This document shows, one piece after another, positions 1 through 4,702 of a stretch of 5,241 nucleotides of DNA. Source of the stretch: an uncultured Eubacteriales bacterium (lineage in GTDB: Bacteria > Bacillota > Clostridia > Oscillospirales > CAG-272); contig URCP01000140.1 in NCBI GenBank assembly GCA_900546315.1, positions 1 through 5,241 of the forward strand, read 5' to 3'. Under the pieces are notes generated by a model that searched no databases, was not told the DNA's origin, and was given only the letters and a program-made list of their open reading frames with translations. Each line of letters starts with the position of its first letter. Within the stretch, counting starts at the first letter, position 1. A program made the translations under genes and the position numbers.

Positions 1-12
1 ATCTCTTCGCGG

Positions 13-21
13 TGGTATAAT
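13..21 (+). promoter_or_regulatory. Extended -10 promoter of the metallophosphoesterase gene
   Basis: The sequence TGG-TATAAT (TG at 13-14, perfect TATAAT at 16-21) is a consensus extended -10 element. A -35 box at normal spacing would lie outside the left edge of the window, so it cannot be judged. Transcription would begin near position 28, giving a leader of about 27 nt that carries GGAG at 41-44, ten bases before the ATG at 55. Confidence 0.6.
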
Positions 22-54
22 CTGATATACACCCAAAAAAGGAGACATCACTCT

Positions 55-879
55 ATGAAAATTCTGCGCACTCCCGTTGTATGCGGGGCGGAAAAGCCGT
101 TCACGCTCCTGCACATCAGCGACACACACCTCACACTCGCCGACGAGAGAAACGATAAACGCAAAATCGATCTCGCTGACGGCAGAAGCTCCTGCTTCCC
201 CTCCGCCCTCTCCGACCTCCGCGAAGCCGAAGAATACGCCAGGAAAAACCACCTGACAATCGTCCACACCGGCGACCTCATCGACTTCGTCTCGGAAGCC
301 AACCTCGACGCGGCAAAAAAATTCACCTCCGGGAACGACGTATTCTTCAGCGCCGGCAACCACGAATTCAGCCTCTATGTCGGCGAAGCCTTCGAAGACG
401 AAGCCTACAGAAACCAAAGCCTCGCCCACGTTCAGGAATCCTTCACGAACGACATCCGCTTCGCCTCCCGCGTGATAAACGGCGTCAAACTGATAGCGAT
501 CGACGACTCCTACTACCGCTTCGACCGCCCACAGCTCGAAAAACTGAAAAAAGAAACGGAGGATAATCTCCCGATCATCCTCCTGATGCACAACCCGATC
601 TATGAACCTGAGCTCTTCCGCACAGCCCGCCAGAAAGGCGACAGCGCCTACCTCACCTCGACCCCGGACGAGCTTATGAGCGACTACAGCGAATACCGCT
701 TCAAACAACAAAAGGCAGATGACATAACCCTCGAAACGACAGAATTCATCAAGTCCTGCCCCCTGATAAAAGCCGTCTTCGCCGGTCATCTCCACTACGA
801 TTACGAAGGAAAACTGACCGAAAGCATCCCGCAGTATGTCACCGGCATCGGCACGATGCGCCTGATCGATATATCCTGA
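55..879 (+). CDS. Calcineurin-like metallophosphoesterase
   Basis: This 274-residue protein has the full signature of the calcineurin-like metallophosphoesterase fold, which binds two metal ions and hydrolyses phosphomono- or phosphodiesters. The visible blocks are D-x-H in SDTH (D23, H25), GDLID at 73-77, GNHE at 101-104, the lone histidine in MHNP (H179) and GHLH at 244-247. There is no signal peptide or membrane segment, so it is probably cytoplasmic. The substrate cannot be read from the sequence; the CpdA/Icc cyclic-nucleotide phosphodiesterases and various nucleotide or phospholipid phosphatases share these motifs. The ATG follows GGAG at 41-44, and a TATAAT box at 16-21 indicates its own transcript. 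Leucine codons are strongly biased to CTC with almost no CTT, unlike the CBM9 gene downstream, which may hint at a different origin. Its 3' end is followed after 14 bases by the 139-bp palindromic repeat. Confidence 0.93.
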   Translation: MKILRTPVVCGAEKPFTLLHISDTHLTLADERNDKRKIDLADGRSSCFPSALSDLREAEEYARKNHLTIVHTGDLIDFVSEANLDAAKKFTSGNDVFFSAGNHEFSLYVGEAFEDEAYRNQSLAHVQESFTNDIRFASRVINGVKLIAIDDSYYRFDRPQLEKLKKETEDNLPIILLMHNPIYEPELFRTARQKGDSAYLTSTPDELMSDYSEYRFKQQKADDITLETTEFIKSCPLIKAVFAGHLHYDYEGKLTESIPQYVTGIGTMRLIDIS

Positions 880-893
880 CAAAAAAACGAAAA

Positions 894-1032
894 GGGCTGT
901 CGCATCTGAGGAAAGTAATTCCTTTTTCATGGTGTCATGCGCAATAATCCGGGTTCGCCAATATGGTATGAACCCTGAAAATTGTCCATGCTGACCATCA
1001 GAGGGGAATTACTTCCGGATCTGCGACAGCCC
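894..1032. repeat. 139-bp palindromic MITE-like repeat, copy 1
   Basis: The element is bounded by perfect 11-bp inverted repeats, GGGCTGTCGCA at 894-904 and TGCGACAGCCC at 1022-1032. Inside these the arms continue to pair: GTAATTCC (915-922) with GGAATTAC (1005-1012), ATGGT (929-933) with ACCAT (994-998), CATG (936-939) with CATG (987-990), CAAT (942-945) with ATTG (981-984), GGGTTC (951-956) with GAACCC (970-975), and CCA (958-960) with TGG (964-966) around an ATA loop. The fold is centred at about 962, the middle of the element. It encodes no protein. A second copy of identical length lies at 3189-3327 (108/139 identical, ungapped). No target-site duplication is obvious. On the minus strand the right end is followed by TTTTCGTTTTTTT, so it could also act as a backup terminator for the AraC transcript. 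The terminal sequence resembles ends of several insertion sequence families, so a non-autonomous element (MITE) is the leading reading; a REP/ERIC-like RNA hairpin is the alternative. Confidence 0.85.
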
Positions 1033-1044
1033 TGTTTATCAATG

Positions 1045-1063
1045 ATGCACAATAAATCGGGTT
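1045..1063. repeat. Possible truncated relic of the palindromic repeat core
   Basis: Just 12 bases beyond copy 1, the stretch ATGCACAATAA followed by ATCGGGTT matches the internal core of copy 1 (937-955) at 16 of 19 ungapped positions. It matches copy 2 (3232-3242) exactly over the first 11 bases. No terminal repeat accompanies it. It may be a remnant of a third copy, of a tandem arrangement, or a chance match in a short intergenic region. Confidence 0.3.
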
Positions 1064-1069
1064 TTCACG

Positions 1070-1103
1070 AAAAAAGTCCGGATTCGCGAGCTTTTTCCGC
1101 GAA
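1070..1103 (-). terminator. Intrinsic terminator of the AraC gene
   Basis: Read on the minus strand, TTCGCG (1103-1098) pairs with CGCGAA (1088-1083) around a 9-base loop. After the short linker TCCGGAC there is a run of six T (1075-1070). An outer AAGT/ACTT pairing can extend the stem. It begins ten bases after the stop codon of the AraC gene. The stem is modest and the T-run is offset from it, so this is plausible rather than strong; the palindromic repeat behind it may help. Confidence 0.5.
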
Positions 1104-1113
1104 AAAACTTGAA

Positions 1114-1965
1114 TCAATATTCTTTATCGTTCTGTTCTGAACCACCGCGCTTTCCGGACGGCGGCTCGCCGAAGTATTTCTTGTACATCCGCGAGAAATT
1201 GAACACATCGTTATAGCCGCAGAGAGCCGCTGTCTCGGCAACGAGATATCCACTCCCGAGGAATGTCTTCGCGCGGTTCATCCGCATCTTTGTCAGGTAA
1301 GCCTTCATGGTCATTCCGACCTCTCTGCGGAACAGCTTTGAGAGGTAATGCCGGTCAAGGTGCATTTCCTCTGAGACCTGACTTATCGTCATAGGCTCCA
1401 TGTAGTGCTGATGAATATAATTCAGTATATATTTTATCTGATCCCGCATCTCCCGCCGGCATTCGTCGCCCTCGCGTTTCTCAAACAGCTCCGCGAACAG
1501 CAGCGAGCATCTTCCGGCGAGATACATCTCACGCTCAGAAGTGTAGGAGCGGCATTTCTCCATCGACATGAAGAGTGACGCGTCGTGAATATCCACGACG
1601 TCAGGAAGCTTTGAAAGCCGTTCCGCTGTCTTTCCGGTTATTCCGAGCCAGATATATCTCCATGGATCGTTCAGGTCGGAACCATATGATATGATCTCCA
1701 TCGGCCGGATAATGAAGCACTGACCCGCGCGGACAGGAAAAGTTCCGCGCGGACTTATGAATGTCCCGCACCCGGATGACACATAGTGCATAAGGAAACA
1801 GTCGTAGATGACGCTGGTGGCGCGGCGATCGGGATCAGTCTCAAACGATTCGCTGCCGAAAAGCACAGGGTTTATATCCGTGAAACCGCGGTCTATCAGA
1901 TGAACCTCCAGCGTGTTGAACTGCCACGCGGTAGAGCTGTATATCCGGCATCCTGTGTCATTCAA
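1114..1965 (-). CDS. AraC-family transcriptional regulator with N-terminal cupin sensor
   Basis: This is a 283-residue transcription factor in the TTG start chosen here. Residues about 35-108 form the cupin-type ligand-binding domain; the end of this segment reads PWRYIWLGITG, a hallmark of clostridial AraC sensors linked to sugar uptake and glycoside hydrolases. Residues about 177-274 form the double helix-turn-helix DNA-binding domain: the first helix pair contains MTISQVSEEMHLDRHYLSKLFRR, and the second AALCGYNDVFNFSRMYKKYFGEPPSGKR, which ends with the classic family signature. The reading frame can be opened at a TTG at 1974, but AAGGAG (1980-1975) abuts that codon, whereas the TTG at 1965 has ideal 9-base spacing. 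The first in-frame ATG would lie inside the cupin and is rejected. The gene is divergent from the CBM9-like surface protein and has its own promoter. By family rule it likely activates its divergent neighbour in response to a sugar; the ligand is unknown. Confidence 0.93.
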   Translation of the reverse strand: MNDTGCRIYSSTAWQFNTLEVHLIDRGFTDINPVLFGSESFETDPDRRATSVIYDCFLMHYVSSGCGTFISPRGTFPVRAGQCFIIRPMEIISYGSDLNDPWRYIWLGITGKTAERLSKLPDVVDIHDASLFMSMEKCRSYTSEREMYLAGRCSLLFAELFEKREGDECRREMRDQIKYILNYIHQHYMEPMTISQVSEEMHLDRHYLSKLFRREVGMTMKAYLTKMRMNRAKTFLGSGYLVAETAALCGYNDVFNFSRMYKKYFGEPPSGKRGGSEQNDKEY

Positions 1966-1974
1966 TGTTGTCAA

Positions 1975-1980
1975 CTCCTT
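1975..1980 (-). promoter_or_regulatory. Ribosome binding site that fixes the TTG start of the AraC gene
   Basis: AAGGAG on the minus strand lies directly against a TTG at 1974-1972, which leaves no spacing, and nine bases before the in-frame TTG at 1965-1963. The second TTG is therefore the better initiation codon. Confidence 0.65.
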
Positions 1981-2000
1981 TATGGTATATTATTGAACCC

Positions 2001-2030
2001 ATTATAACATATAGAAGACACAAAAATCAA
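2001..2030 (-). promoter_or_regulatory. Promoter of the AraC gene
   Basis: On the minus strand there is an extended -10, TGT-TATAAT, with the hexamer at 2006-2001. A -35-like TTGATT lies at 2030-2025, 18 bases upstream. Transcription should start near 1994, giving a leader of about 30 nt that contains AAGGAG. The -35 faces, and abuts, the -35 region of the divergent CBM9 promoter. Confidence 0.65.
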
Positions 2031-2059
2031 TTTTCTTTTTGTTGAAAATATGTTAAAAT
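2031..2059 (+). promoter_or_regulatory. Promoter of the CBM9-like gene, weak -35
   Basis: TGT-TAAAAT (hexamer at 2054-2059) is an extended -10. At 17-base spacing the -35 position holds TTTTCT (2031-2036), a poor match to TTGACA, as expected for a promoter that needs an activator such as the divergent AraC protein. The -10 region ATATGTTAAAAT (2048-2059) is the mirror image, at 11 of 12 positions, of the AraC promoter -10 region (2012-2001). A small inverted repeat, ATTTTC (2030-2035) and GAAAAT (2044-2049), lies in the spacer and could be part of an operator. Confidence 0.5.
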
Positions 2060-2076
2060 TATTACAGGTTAATAAA

Positions 2077-2107
2077 GCCGCCGGGAAGAGCACGACTGTC
2101 CGGCGGC
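2077..2107 (+). promoter_or_regulatory. GC-rich leader hairpin before the CBM9-like gene
   Basis: GCCGCCGG (2077-2084) pairs perfectly with CCGGCGGC (2100-2107) around a 15-base loop. The hairpin lies in the untranslated leader, about 10 bases after the predicted transcription start and 33 bases before the ATG. No T-run follows on the plus strand, so it is not an intrinsic terminator for this transcript. It may stabilise the mRNA 5' end or bind a regulator. It does not match a riboswitch class I can recognise. Confidence 0.55.
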
Positions 2108-2140
2108 GACAAGACCACTATAATTCTGGAGGTAAATAAC

Positions 2141-2926
2141 ATGAAAAAGGTCATTGCTGGAATCGCAGCGCTGCTTATCGTCGCGGCGGCACTTCCGGTA
2201 TCCGCGAAAGGGACGGATATCAGGAACGGCACCCCGGTACTTGACGGCAGACTCGACGACATCTACACCGAATCCGCTTCAATAGAGCTTGAGAACTTCG
2301 GATTCTATGTGGAGGGCACGACTGACTCGGACTACGAGGCCGCAAAGGGAACCACCGCTTACTTTCTCTGGGACGAGGATTATCTGTACGTCTGCTGCGT
2401 GGTCGTTGACGACACCGCCACAAAGAGCAAAGAGGATGGGGTAGATTATGAAAAGTGGTCTGCCTGTGACAACCTTGAGATCTGTTTCTGGGGCGCTGAC
2501 GGAAACGAGGACAGCCGCGGAAATGTTCACGTCGGATGTCTCGGCAACGGTCTGAGATGGGAAAAGGCTTTTGAGGGCATCACTATAAAAGCCGCCGGAA
2601 CCGCTACAGATACCGGATACATAACCGAGATCGCTATTCCGGCGTCGAACTTCAGTTTGAAGGCGGGCTCCGGTTTCAAGCTCACGCTTCAGTACAACAA
2701 CTATGTTCCGGCTGACAGAGCCACCATAGCTTCCGGTTATCAGAATGTTGACGGAGCTACCGATTTCGTTCTCTCGGCTGACAAAGTGACGGTCACGGAA
2801 GATGAGAAGAGCGACGCGATGGATGATGGAGCTTCAGTTTCCACTCCTGACGCCGGAATTCTCACCACTGCCGCCGCTTTCACCGCTTCCGCCGCGGCTT
2901 TTGTCTCACTCAGAAAGAGAAAGTGA
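2141..2926 (+). CDS. Secreted CBM9-like carbohydrate-binding surface protein
   Basis: This is a 261-residue exported protein. Residues 1-22 are a typical signal peptide: KK, a hydrophobic core, then PVSA before the predicted cleavage site. Residues about 27-215 resemble a family 9 carbohydrate-binding/DOMON-like beta sandwich, with its hallmark opening TPVLDGRLDDIYTES, the strand block AYFLWDEDYLYVCCVVVDDT, and the later WSACDNLEICFWGAD. A polar linker rich in Asp, Ser and Thr (about 216-234) leads to a C-terminal tail of TPDAG (235-239), an alanine-rich hydrophobic stretch (240-257) and RKRK (258-261). That tail has the architecture of a sortase or related wall-sorting signal with a divergent motif, so the protein is probably held at the cell surface. 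No catalytic domain is present. The ATG has GGAGG at 2128-2132 with 8-base spacing. It is divergent from the AraC gene and ends at a strong terminator. The likely role is binding plant or host glycans; the ligand is not evident. Confidence 0.82.
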   Translation: MKKVIAGIAALLIVAAALPVSAKGTDIRNGTPVLDGRLDDIYTESASIELENFGFYVEGTTDSDYEAAKGTTAYFLWDEDYLYVCCVVVDDTATKSKEDGVDYEKWSACDNLEICFWGADGNEDSRGNVHVGCLGNGLRWEKAFEGITIKAAGTATDTGYITEIAIPASNFSLKAGSGFKLTLQYNNYVPADRATIASGYQNVDGATDFVLSADKVTVTEDEKSDAMDDGASVSTPDAGILTTAAAFTASAAAFVSLRKRK

Positions 2927-2944
2927 TTATATAAGTAAAATAAT

Positions 2945-2988
2945 CGACCCGCGGGATTGCCGACGCGATCCGCGGGTCGGTATTTTTT
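2945..2988 (+). terminator. Strong intrinsic terminator after the CBM9-like gene
   Basis: CGACCCGCGG (2945-2954) pairs perfectly with CCGCGGGTCG (2970-2979), can be extended inward by an AT pair with one bulged G, and is followed by GTA and six T (2983-2988). It lies 18 bases after the stop codon and should end the transcript. Confidence 0.92.
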
Positions 2989-2996
2989 GTTCTGCC

Positions 2997-3170
2997 ATGT
3001 GTCATGACGATCTGACCCGCGGCGGAGCGGAGGTTTCAGCGGAGTGGAAGGACGGAAGGGTCACCTCATGCCTTGTCACGGCTGACAGGGAATTTGCCGG
3101 GAAAATCACCGCGAACGGAGAGGCTTATGATCTGAAGCTTTCCGTCGGGGAGACTCTCAGGGTTATCTGA
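2997..3170 (+). pseudogene. C-terminal relic of a glycoside hydrolase (GH95 fucosidase-like)
   Basis: A 57-codon frame, beginning at a nominal ATG and ending in TGA, reads LTRGGAEVSAEWKDGRVTS, then a beta-rich stretch ending in LSVGETLRVI. The pattern R-G-G-x-E-V-x-x-E-W-K-D-G-(R/K)-(V/L) is typical of the last beta-sandwich domain of family 95 alpha-L-fucosidases, which are usually 700-800 residues; other glycosidases can end similarly. No ribosome binding site precedes the ATG, and the frame starts directly behind the T-run of the upstream terminator, so neither transcription nor translation is expected. The rest of the enzyme is absent. The best reading is the 3' stub of a deleted glycosidase gene that once followed the CBM9-like gene. 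The protein-family assignment comes from remembered patterns and is tentative. Confidence 0.5.
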
Positions 3171-3188
3171 GTGAAAAGTGAATAAACA

Positions 3189-3327
3189 GGGCTGTCGCAT
3201 CTGAGGAAAACATTTCCATTTTCATGGTATTATGCACAATAATCCAGGCTTACCAATATGGTATGGACTTCGAAAATTGTTCGTATTGACCATCAAATGA
3301 AAGCGATTTCCAAACTTGCGACAGCCC
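3189..3327. repeat. 139-bp palindromic MITE-like repeat, copy 2
   Basis: This copy has the same perfect 11-bp ends as copy 1 (GGGCTGTCGCA at 3189-3199, TGCGACAGCCC at 3317-3327), the same length and the same orientation. The central hairpin TACCA-ATA-TGGTA (3251-3263) is stronger than in copy 1, while the arms at about 3211-3219 and 3297-3306 pair less well. Relative to copy 1 there are 31 substitutions and no gaps. It begins 18 bases after the glycosidase relic and ends 8 bases before the stop codon of the minus-strand dehydrogenase gene, so it fills a convergent intergenic space. No other terminator is visible for that dehydrogenase. No target-site duplication is obvious. Outside its left end, ATAAACA is shared in inverted form with the right flank of copy 1 (TGTTTAT at 1033-1039), so the true element may be slightly longer on one side. 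Confidence 0.85.
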
Positions 3328-3335
3328 CGATTTCT

Positions 3336-4610
3336 TTATCTTTTCGCGGACAGAACCTTAAGAAGCGTGAGTCTCTTCCGCACATAAGGCGCGAACCCGA
3401 GAGTTCTTTTGATAAACTCCTCATCATCCGGCAAACCAAGCTCAGACAGTGTCGTCGGCGCTCCGCCGAGTCTCAGAAGCCGCTCCAGCGCCTCCGGTGA
3501 AATCAGCGAATCGATCTCCGCGCGCACCTTCTCCGCCTTTTCAGCGTCCGGTACAAACGCGAGCGGCGACGAGGAAACTTCTCCGTCTGTCAGATTCTCG
3601 CGGAGTATTCCGTCGGTCAGGTCTCCGTATACAGGCTCAAGATACGAACGATCGAACGTCGCCGCGAGATTGGCAGGTCTCATGAAGTCATAATCTCTCA
3701 TCGCGTGATAATATCTTGTCAGCATAAGCGCCGCGACGCCTACCTGCTCACCGTGAAGCGCGTCTGTCGGTTTATTTATCACGTGCATCTCCCAGAAATG
3801 CGACAGATGGTGCTCCGCTCCGGACGCGGGGCGCGAATTCCCCTGAAGCTGCATCGAGAGCCCGGCGAGTATCAGGCACTCCATGACTAGCGTCGTGTAC
3901 TTTTCCGAGCGGACATCGAACTGTCCGGAGGAGATCTCGTCAAGAAGCCCATCAAGTCGTCCGAGCGCCTTCTCCATCAGCCCGTATATCTCCGGACATA
4001 TCTCCTCTCCGGTGAGTATCCTCGCGATCCGCCAGTCGAGGAGCGCGGTGTACTTTCCGAGCAGGTCTCCGACGCCCGACGCCGTAAGCCTCGCCGGAGC
4101 GTCACCGAATACCTCGGGATCCGCGAAAACGGCGATCGGGGCGGCGGCGGGGCTCGACAGCTTCTGCCCGCCCCATGTCATCGCCGCGACCGTCGAGACG
4201 AATCCGTCGACGCTCGCCGCCGTCGGAAAGGACACGAAAGGGATATTCTTCTCGTTCGCCGAATATCTTGTTATATCGTGGAGCGAACCGGAACCGCAGG
4301 CGATAAGGCAGTCACAGCTCTTGCCATTCAGTCGGTCTATGAACGGCGCTACGCCCTTCTCGTCCGCGTGCGAGTTTCCGGGGAGGGTTATCACATCGGC
4401 GTTCATGGCTGCCGGTTTCAGAGCCGGTACATATTTTTCTGTGTTTGTGTCGCAGACGATCAGGACCCGCTGGAAATTCTTCTCACGGATAAACTGTGCG
4501 AGTGAATCCGCGGCGCCGTCCCCGACGACAGCCGTTCCGGTCGCCATTCCGTGCGTTTTACCGCAGGAGCAGACGCCGCCGGACATTATTTTTTCTATAC
4601 CGTCAAGCAT
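3336..4610 (-). CDS. egsA: sn-glycerol-1-phosphate dehydrogenase (AraM/EgsA-like)
   Basis: This 424-residue enzyme belongs to the iron/zinc alcohol dehydrogenase superfamily, glycerol-1-phosphate dehydrogenase branch. It interconverts dihydroxyacetone phosphate and sn-glycerol 1-phosphate with NAD(P)H, probably in the cytosol. The N-terminal half is a nucleotide-binding fold with GSGSLHDITRYSA (106-118) and FPTAASVDGFVS (128-139). The C-terminal half carries likely metal ligands: D182 in GVGDLLGKYTALLDW, a histidine in SGAEHHLSHFWEM (H267 or H268) and H286 in LHGEQVGVA. An N-terminal CSCGKTH (14-20) is usual in the bacterial AraM-like group. Length fits the family (about 390-430). The ATG at 4610 has a moderate site, AAAGG (4625-4621), ten bases upstream; a stronger GGAGG (4637-4633) lies too far away. 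It is transcribed alone and divergently from the DUF4830 gene. In Bacillus the homologue AraM supplies glycerol-1-phosphate for heptaprenylglyceryl phosphate; the role here is inferred only from homology. Confidence 0.9.
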   Translation of the reverse strand: MLDGIEKIMSGGVCSCGKTHGMATGTAVVGDGAADSLAQFIREKNFQRVLIVCDTNTEKYVPALKPAAMNADVITLPGNSHADEKGVAPFIDRLNGKSCDCLIACGSGSLHDITRYSANEKNIPFVSFPTAASVDGFVSTVAAMTWGGQKLSSPAAAPIAVFADPEVFGDAPARLTASGVGDLLGKYTALLDWRIARILTGEEICPEIYGLMEKALGRLDGLLDEISSGQFDVRSEKYTTLVMECLILAGLSMQLQGNSRPASGAEHHLSHFWEMHVINKPTDALHGEQVGVAALMLTRYYHAMRDYDFMRPANLAATFDRSYLEPVYGDLTDGILRENLTDGEVSSSPLAFVPDAEKAEKVRAEIDSLISPEALERLLRLGGAPTTLSELGLPDDEEFIKRTLGFAPYVRKRLTLLKVLSAKR

Positions 4611-4660
4611 GATTCAAGTACCTTTCCGCGTTCCTCCGTGAATTAATCCACAGGATGGTG

Positions 4661-4690
4661 AATATAATTCTACCGTAATATTTGAGACAA
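4661..4690 (-). promoter_or_regulatory. Promoter of the glycerol-1-phosphate dehydrogenase gene
   Basis: On the minus strand TTGTCT (4690-4685) and TATATT (4666-4661) form a sigma-A type promoter with an 18-base spacer. The -10 overlaps the -10 of the oppositely oriented promoter, and the -35 lies in the region just before the GGAGG of the DUF4830 gene. The start would be near 4654. Confidence 0.45.
4663..4668 (+). promoter_or_regulatory. -10 box of the DUF4830 gene
   Basis: A perfect TATAAT lies 34 bases before the ATG at 4703 and would start transcription near 4675, upstream of the GGAGG at 4691. No good -35 is visible at 16-18 bases upstream, so the promoter may be weak or need another factor. 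Confidence 0.45.
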
Positions 4691-4695
4691 GGAGG
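4691..4695 (+). promoter_or_regulatory. Ribosome binding site that fixes the DUF4830 start
   Basis: GGAGG lies seven bases before the ATG at 4703. The frame also opens at a TTG at 4682, but this lies upstream of the ribosome binding site, which would then be inside the coding region, so the TTG is rejected. Confidence 0.85.
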
Positions 4696-4702
4696 AATCG
4701 CA

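Noticed and set aside
2077..2107. Leader hairpin as a known riboswitch, such as cyclic-di-GMP
   Set aside because: The conserved core sequences of classes I can recall are absent; it is a plain hairpin.
2119..2124. Perfect TATAAT before the CBM9-like gene
   Set aside because: Transcription would start inside or beside the GGAGG ribosome binding site and no -35 lies upstream. The TGTTAAAAT at 2051-2059 fits better.
2802..3170. A 122-codon frame read as one gene
   Set aside because: Its first half overlaps the CBM9-like gene in another frame and runs through the terminator hairpin. Only the part after about 2997 has protein-like character.
894..3327. The two repeats as a CRISPR array or a composite transposon
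   Set aside because: There are only two 139-bp diverged copies 2.3 kb apart, with no spacers. The genes between them include no transposase, and the copies differ at 22% of positions, so recent joint mobilisation is unlikely.
3883..4641. Long open frame of 252 codons on the plus strand
   Set aside because: It is antisense to the dehydrogenase gene, rich in serine and proline, has no family motifs and no ribosome binding site. The minus-strand frame has clear enzyme motifs.
4682..4702. TTG start for the DUF4830 protein
   Set aside because: The GGAGG would lie inside the coding region. The ATG at 4703 has good spacing from it.
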